64,000 nucleotides of DNA from assembly GCF_013694245.2 (NCBI RefSeq), contig NZ_CP059322.2:2786001-2850000 (forward strand). Direction: 5' to 3'. The translations under genes were made by a program, and so were the position numbers. How positions within the stretch are numbered: position 1 is the first letter of the stretch; each line of letters starts with the position of its first letter. Shown here piece by piece: positions 59,968-64,000 of the stretch. This DNA comes from Micromonospora ferruginea. GTDB lineage: Bacteria; Actinomycetota; Actinomycetes; Mycobacteriales; Micromonosporaceae. Below the pieces are notes generated by a model. It was not told the origin of the DNA and did no database searches. It saw nothing but the letters and a program-made list of their open reading frames with translations.

Positions 59968-61368
59968 GTGACCGTCGAGGTGTCCGTCATCGCCACGTCC
60001 TCGCTCGGCGACCGCAGCTACCTGGCCTCCGACGGCCGGGTGGCGATCGTGGTCGACCCGCAGCGCGACATCGACCGCGTCCTGCACCTGGCCGGGGCGA
60101 AGGGGGTGCGCGTCACCCACGTGGTGGAGACCCACCTCCACAACGACTACGTCTCCGGCGGTCTCGAACTGGCCCGGATCACCGGCGCGCACTACCTGGT
60201 GGCCGCCGCCGACCGGGTCGGCTTCGACCGGATGCCGGTGGCCGACGGCGACGCGGTGCCGGTCTCGGACGACCTGCGGCTGCGGGTCGTCGGCACGCCG
60301 GGCCACACGTTCCACCACCTGTCGTACGTGCTGGACGAGGCCGGCGACGGCGGCTGGTCCCCGGTCGGCGTGTTCACCGGCGGCTCGCTGCTGTTCGGCA
60401 CCACCGGCCGCACCGACCTGCTGGGCCAGCGGCACGCCCACGACCTGGCCCACCACCAGCACGCCTCCGCCCGCAAGCTGGCCGACCTGCTGCCCGACGG
60501 GGCGCAGGTGTGGCCGACGCACGGCTTCGGCAGCTTCTGCTCGGCCAGCCAGGCCGACGCCCCCGAGTCGACCATCGGCCGGGAACGGGCGGCCAACCCG
60601 GTGCTGCGGCTGGCCGCCGACCGGTTCGTCACCGAGACACTGGCCGGCCTGGACGCCTACCCGGCCTACTACGCCCACATGGGCGTGGCCAACGCCGCCG
60701 GTCCGGCACCGGTCGACCTCACCCCGGTGGCCCGCGCCGACGCCGACGAACTGCGCCGCCGGATCGCCGCCGGCGAGTGGGTGGTCGACCTGCGGCACCG
60801 CAAGGCGTACGCGGCCTCGCACCTCGCCGGCACCGTCGGCCTCGGCCTGGACGGGCCGATGTCGACCTGGCTGGGCTGGCTGATCGACTGGGGTGCGCCG
60901 ATCACGCTGCTGGCCGAGACGCCGGACCAGGTCGCCGACGCCCAGCGGGAACTGGTCCGGATCGGCATCGACCGACCGGCCGCCCAGGCCACCGGCGCGC
61001 CCGAGCAGTGGGCCGCCGCGCGGTCGGAGGTGCGCGAGCTGACCGTGGCCGACTTCGACGCGCTGGCCGCCGCGCAGGCCGGCGACACCCCGGCCGGGCT
61101 GCGCGCCCCGCAGGTCGTCCTGGACGTGCGGATGACCAACGAGTGGAAGGCCGGGCACGTCGACGGTGCGGTGCACGTCCCGCTGCCCGACCTGCCCACC
61201 CGGCTCGCCGACGTGCCCGCCGGAACGGTCTGGGTGCACTGCGGCTCCGGCTACCGCGCCACCGCCGCCGCGTCCCTGCTGGCCAACGCCGGCCGCGACG
61301 TCGTGCTGATCGACGACATGTTCGGCCGGGCCGAGGCCGCCGGCGTCCGGATGGCGTCGACCGCCTGA
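59968..61368 (+). CDS. MBL-fold hydrolase fused to two rhodanese domains
   Basis: A 466-residue CstB-like fusion. The N-terminal MBL domain (1-250) has THLHNDYVSGG, GTPGHTFHHLSYV and FTGGSLLFGTTGRTDLLG. The middle rhodanese (about 270-340) lacks a catalytic Cys; the last (about 360-466) has the active loop CGSGYRA. Persulfide dioxygenases of this type oxidise glutathione or CoA persulfide to sulfite. Two deviations: Tyr follows the Asp of HxHxD, and the Asp expected in 'FTGD' is Gly, so the iron site may be altered. GTG at 59968. First gene of the sulfur operon. Confidence 0.85.
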   Translation: MTVEVSVIATSSLGDRSYLASDGRVAIVVDPQRDIDRVLHLAGAKGVRVTHVVETHLHNDYVSGGLELARITGAHYLVAAADRVGFDRMPVADGDAVPVSDDLRLRVVGTPGHTFHHLSYVLDEAGDGGWSPVGVFTGGSLLFGTTGRTDLLGQRHAHDLAHHQHASARKLADLLPDGAQVWPTHGFGSFCSASQADAPESTIGRERAANPVLRLAADRFVTETLAGLDAYPAYYAHMGVANAAGPAPVDLTPVARADADELRRRIAAGEWVVDLRHRKAYAASHLAGTVGLGLDGPMSTWLGWLIDWGAPITLLAETPDQVADAQRELVRIGIDRPAAQATGAPEQWAAARSEVRELTVADFDALAAAQAGDTPAGLRAPQVVLDVRMTNEWKAGHVDGAVHVPLPDLPTRLADVPAGTVWVHCGSGYRATAAASLLANAGRDVVLIDDMFGRAEAAGVRMASTA

Positions 61369-61442
61369 TCTCCCCGTTCCCCGTCCGGCCGGCGCGCCAC
61401 CGCGCCGGCCGGCGACGCCCCCTGCCCTTCGAAGGAGAACGC

Positions 61443-62030
61443 ATGACCACCACGACCCCGTCGACCGTCGACGCGGCCACCCTGCGGGAGCTGATCGCCG
61501 CCGGCCGCGCCCCGCGCATGCTGGACGTACGCACCCCCGGCGAGTTCGAGGCCGCGCACGTCCCCGGCGCGTACAACGTGCCGTTGGACCTGCTCCGGGA
61601 GCACCGCGCGGAACTGCGCAACCACCTCGACGAGGAGGTGGTGCTGATCTGCCGCTCCGGCGCCCGCGCCACCCAGGCGGAGCAGGCGCTCGCCACCGTC
61701 GGCCTACCCAACCTCAAGGTCCTCGACGGCGGCATGCTGGCCTGGCAGGCCGTGAACGCCCCGGTCAACCAGGGCCGGTCGCGCTGGGACCTGGAGCGCC
61801 AGGTCCGCCTGGTCGCCGGCTCGATCGTGCTGGCCGCCGTCGTCGGCTCCGCGTGGGTGCCGGGCCTCAGGTGGGTCGCCGGGTTCATCGGCGCCGGCCT
61901 CACGTTCGCGGCGGTCTCGAACACCTGCGCCATGGGCATGCTGCTGAGCCGGTTGCCCTACAACCGGGGCGCGCGGTGCGACCTGGACACCGTGGTCGGC
62001 CGGCTGCGCGACGCCGGGCGGCCGGCGTGA
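61443..62030 (+). CDS. rhodanese with DUF2892 membrane tail
   Basis: A 195-residue protein. The rhodanese domain (10-105) has MLDVRTPGEFEAAHVPGAYNVPL and the active loop CRSGARA. Then two transmembrane helices (LVAGSIVLAAVVGSAWV, VAGFIGAGLTFAAVSN) and the DUF2892 signature CAMGMLLSRLPYNR. The layout resembles YgaP, an inner-membrane sulfurtransferase. ATG at 61443 after GAAGGAGAACGC. Its stop overlaps the next start (GTGA). Confidence 0.92.
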   Translation: MTTTTPSTVDAATLRELIAAGRAPRMLDVRTPGEFEAAHVPGAYNVPLDLLREHRAELRNHLDEEVVLICRSGARATQAEQALATVGLPNLKVLDGGMLAWQAVNAPVNQGRSRWDLERQVRLVAGSIVLAAVVGSAWVPGLRWVAGFIGAGLTFAAVSNTCAMGMLLSRLPYNRGARCDLDTVVGRLRDAGRPA

Positions 62031-62923
62031 CCACCCTGGCGCTGACCGTGGCCGGCGCGGTGCTCATCGGCGTGAGCCTGGGCCTGCTCGGCGGCGGCGG
62101 GTCCATCCTCGCCGTGCCGCTGCTGGTCTACGTCGCCGGCCTGCCGGCCAAGGAGGCCATCGCCACCTCGCTGCTCGTCGTGGGCGCCACCAGCGCCGTC
62201 GGCGTGCTGCCGCACGCCCGCGCCCACCGGGTGCGCTGGCGCACCGGGCTGGTCTTCGGCCTGGCCGGCATGACCGGCGCGTACGCCGGGGGCCGGCTGG
62301 CCGCGTTCGTGCCGGCGGGCGTCCTGCTCACCGGGTTCGCCCTGATGATGCTCGCCACCGCGGTCGCGATGATCCGCGGCCGACGCCCGGTCGAGGGGCG
62401 TCCGGCGCCACGCGAGCTGCCGACGTTCCGGGTGGTCCTGGACGGCGTGGTCGTCGGCCTGGTCACCGGCCTGGTCGGCGCGGGCGGCGGCTTCCTGGTG
62501 GTGCCCGCCCTGGCCCTGCTCGGCGGGCTGCCGATGCCGGTCGCGGTCGGCACCTCGCTCGTCGTCATCGCGATGAAGTCGTTCGCCGGCCTGGCCGGCT
62601 ACCTGTCCGACGTGCACGTCGACTGGGGGCTCGCGGGCGCCGTCACCGCCGCCGCGGTCGTCGGCAGCCTGCTCGGCGGCCGGCTCGCCGGCCGCGTCCC
62701 GGAGGACGTGCTGCGCCGGGCGTTCGGCTGGTTCGTCGTGGCGATGGGGGTGTTCGTCCTGGCCCGGCAGTTGCCGCCGGTCGCGGGACTCGCGCTGGCC
62801 ATTCTTGCCGTAGCCGGTACGGTCACGGTGGCGGTGTGGGGCCGCCGAAGGAGGGGACACAGTGGACAGCAGCGCCTGGGACGACCGGTACGCCAACGCA
62901 TCCGGACTGGTGTGGAGCGCTGA
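62027..62923 (+). CDS. TauE/SafE-family sulfite exporter
   Basis: A 298-residue membrane protein with the two-fold TauE pattern: GVSLGLLGGGGSILAVPLLVYVAGLPAKEAIATSLLVVG and, inverted in the second half, VVGLVTGLVGAGGGFLVVPALALLGGLPMPVAVGTSLVVIAM, with about eight helices. It probably exports sulfite made by the two upstream sulfur enzymes. GTG at 62027. The C-terminal 20 residues overlap the next gene's start by 62 nt. Confidence 0.9.
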   Translation: MTTLALTVAGAVLIGVSLGLLGGGGSILAVPLLVYVAGLPAKEAIATSLLVVGATSAVGVLPHARAHRVRWRTGLVFGLAGMTGAYAGGRLAAFVPAGVLLTGFALMMLATAVAMIRGRRPVEGRPAPRELPTFRVVLDGVVVGLVTGLVGAGGGFLVVPALALLGGLPMPVAVGTSLVVIAMKSFAGLAGYLSDVHVDWGLAGAVTAAAVVGSLLGGRLAGRVPEDVLRRAFGWFVVAMGVFVLARQLPPVAGLALAILAVAGTVTVAVWGRRRRGHSGQQRLGRPVRQRIRTGVER

Positions 62924-63470
62924 GCCCAACCGGTTCGTGGTCGAGTCGGTCGCCGGGCTGAGTCCCGGGTCGGCGTTGGACATCGCCGCCGGCGAGGGAC
63001 GCAACGCGGTCTGGCTGGCCGGTCAGGGCTGGCGGGTCAACGCGGTGGACTTCTCGACCGTGGCCATCGAGCGAGGGCGGGAGTTGGCCGCCGCCCGGGG
63101 CGTCACGGTCGACTGGCGGGTCGCCGACGTGACCGCGTACCGGCCGGTGCCGGGCAGCTACGACTTGGTCCTGATCAGCTACCTGCACCTGCCCGCCGCC
63201 GACTTCGCCGGGGTGCTCGCCGCGACCCGGTCCGCGCTGCGCCCCGGCGGCACGCTCGTGGTGGTCGGCCACGACCTGGCGAACCTCTCCGGCGGCACCG
63301 GCGGCCCGCAGGACCCGACCGTGCTGCTCACCCCGGAGGCGGTGGTCGACGGGCTGGCCGGGCTGCGCATCCGCCGCGCCGAGACGGCCCGCCGCCCGGT
63401 GCCGACCAGCGACGGCGGCACGGTCGACGCGCTGGACACCGTGGTGGTGGCCACCCGCCCCGCCGACTGA
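62862..63470 (+). CDS. class I SAM-dependent methyltransferase (TehB-like)
   Basis: A 202-residue protein with the short N-terminus WDDRYANASGLVWSAEPNRFV, motif I ALDIAAGEGRNAVWLAGQGW, AVDFSTVAIERG and LRPGGTLVVVGHDL. This is the TehB/thiopurine-methyltransferase-like type. The GTG at 62862 lies inside the TauE gene (62-nt overlap). A role in sulfur or selenium/tellurium detoxification with the operon is possible but unproven. Confidence 0.82.
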   Translation: MDSSAWDDRYANASGLVWSAEPNRFVVESVAGLSPGSALDIAAGEGRNAVWLAGQGWRVNAVDFSTVAIERGRELAAARGVTVDWRVADVTAYRPVPGSYDLVLISYLHLPAADFAGVLAATRSALRPGGTLVVVGHDLANLSGGTGGPQDPTVLLTPEAVVDGLAGLRIRRAETARRPVPTSDGGTVDALDTVVVATRPAD

Positions 63471-63551
63471 CGCCGGCTGCGGACCGTTCACCGGGCCGCG
63501 CGCCGGGCCGGCCGGTAACATCCGGTGACGGATCGGCGGAGAGGACACCGG

Positions 63552-64000
63552 GTGGGCGTGCGTTTCGAGGAGTTGGCCTGGCGGGAGACCCCGATCGGGG
63601 AGATCAGCCTGCGCCGCCGCCGCGACCCGGCGCTGGACGCCGACGTCTACGAGGTGAAGCTCGACGACGAGTTCCTCATGTCCAGCGCCTTCCCGGTCGC
63701 GGAGATCGAGCTGGCCCGGCTCGGGCTGGCCCCGCTCACCGGCGAGACGCTGGACGTGGTGGTGGGCGGCCTCGGGCTCGGCTACACCGCGCGCACCGCG
63801 CTGGAGGACGCCCGGGTGCGGTCGCTGGTGGTGGTCGAGGCGATCGAGGACGTGATCGACTGGCACCGGCGGGACCTGCTGCCGTTCGCCGCCGGCCTGG
63901 CCGCGGACCCGCGTACCCGGTTCGTCCGGGCGGACTTCTTCGCCGCGGTCGCCGGCGGCGGTCTCGACCCCGACGAGCCCGGGCGGCGGTTCCACGCGGT
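63552..64000 (+). CDS. spermidine synthase-like methyltransferase-fold protein, 3'-truncated
   Basis: The frame opens at GTG 63552 (MGVRFEELAWRETPIGEIS) and runs to the window edge without a stop, about 149 residues. DVVVGGLGLGYTARTALE is the nucleotide-fold motif I and VVVEAIEDVIDWHRRDLLP the next strand, as in spermidine synthase-like proteins (PRK03612-type). The family's catalytic region lies beyond the end. The previous gene ends at 63470. Confidence 0.8.
   Translation, partial: MGVRFEELAWRETPIGEISLRRRRDPALDADVYEVKLDDEFLMSSAFPVAEIELARLGLAPLTGETLDVVVGGLGLGYTARTALEDARVRSLVVVEAIEDVIDWHRRDLLPFAAGLAADPRTRFVRADFFAAVAGGGLDPDEPGRRFHA

Overview
The window is very GC-rich, uses GTG and TTG starts freely, and has gene families typical of filamentous actinomycetes: an XRE/DUF5753 regulator paired with a DUF397 protein, DUF574-type methyltransferases, EccB and mycothiol-type DinB proteins. 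Together with dispersed GGGGCCCC and Ser-Glu-Arg-type repeats it most resembles a Micromonospora-like genome. The genus is an inference from style, not from a marker gene.

Left arm (1-18178): accessory and housekeeping genes. These are the 3' part of a glutamate dehydrogenase gene, a secreted alpha/beta hydrolase behind a clear promoter and 28-bp palindrome, a DedA protein, a nitrilase-family amidohydrolase, a Ser/Thr kinase, an XRE/DUF397 pair, a GGDEF protein, a MazF/PemK-like protein, a NUDIX hydrolase, a serpin-like protein, a YtrA-type GntR/ABC exporter operon, and a divergent TetR/TetX-like pair with a well-formed operator. A long inverted repeat at 18120-18178 closes this region.

Centre (18197-46028): the main discovery, one uninterrupted leftward biosynthetic operon of nine large genes, nearly all joined by 1-4 nt overlaps. 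In transcription order: an A-T-KS hybrid; a type II thioesterase fused to a lantibiotic-dehydratase-like (LanB N-terminal) domain; a second stand-alone LanB-like protein; an A-T-C-T NRPS; a KS-AT-KR-DH-ACP PKS; a SyrP/TauD-type dioxygenase; an MbtH protein; a C-A-T NRPS whose specificity residues match Asn; and a C-A-T-TE protein (Ser-type code) whose thioesterase has Cys in place of the usual Ser and which continues in frame into an MFS exporter. A 19-codon, Cys-rich ORF with a strong Shine-Dalgarno sequence sits 1 nt upstream of the first gene. I infer a hybrid peptide-polyketide containing a beta-hydroxy-Asn-Ser end and a malonate-derived olefinic unit. LanB-type proteins normally use aminoacyl-tRNA, so an aminoacyl-tRNA-dependent step may be built into this assembly line. 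I do not recognise the cluster as a known product.

Right arm (46294-64000): a DUF2267 protein; a DinB-type enzyme that reads through an inverted repeat and G-tracts; a molybdopterin oxidoreductase; a CBS-BON protein; a sugar locus (GH63-like hydrolase, TIM-barrel isomerase and dehydrogenase divergent from a lipoprotein ABC importer); an isolated EccB; and a sulfur operon (CsoR/CstR-type repressor, MBL-rhodanese fusion, rhodanese-DUF2892, TauE exporter) with two matching TACCCC-N2-GGGGTA operators. A methyltransferase and a truncated spermidine synthase-like gene end the window. No tRNA, rRNA, CRISPR array or insertion sequence was seen.
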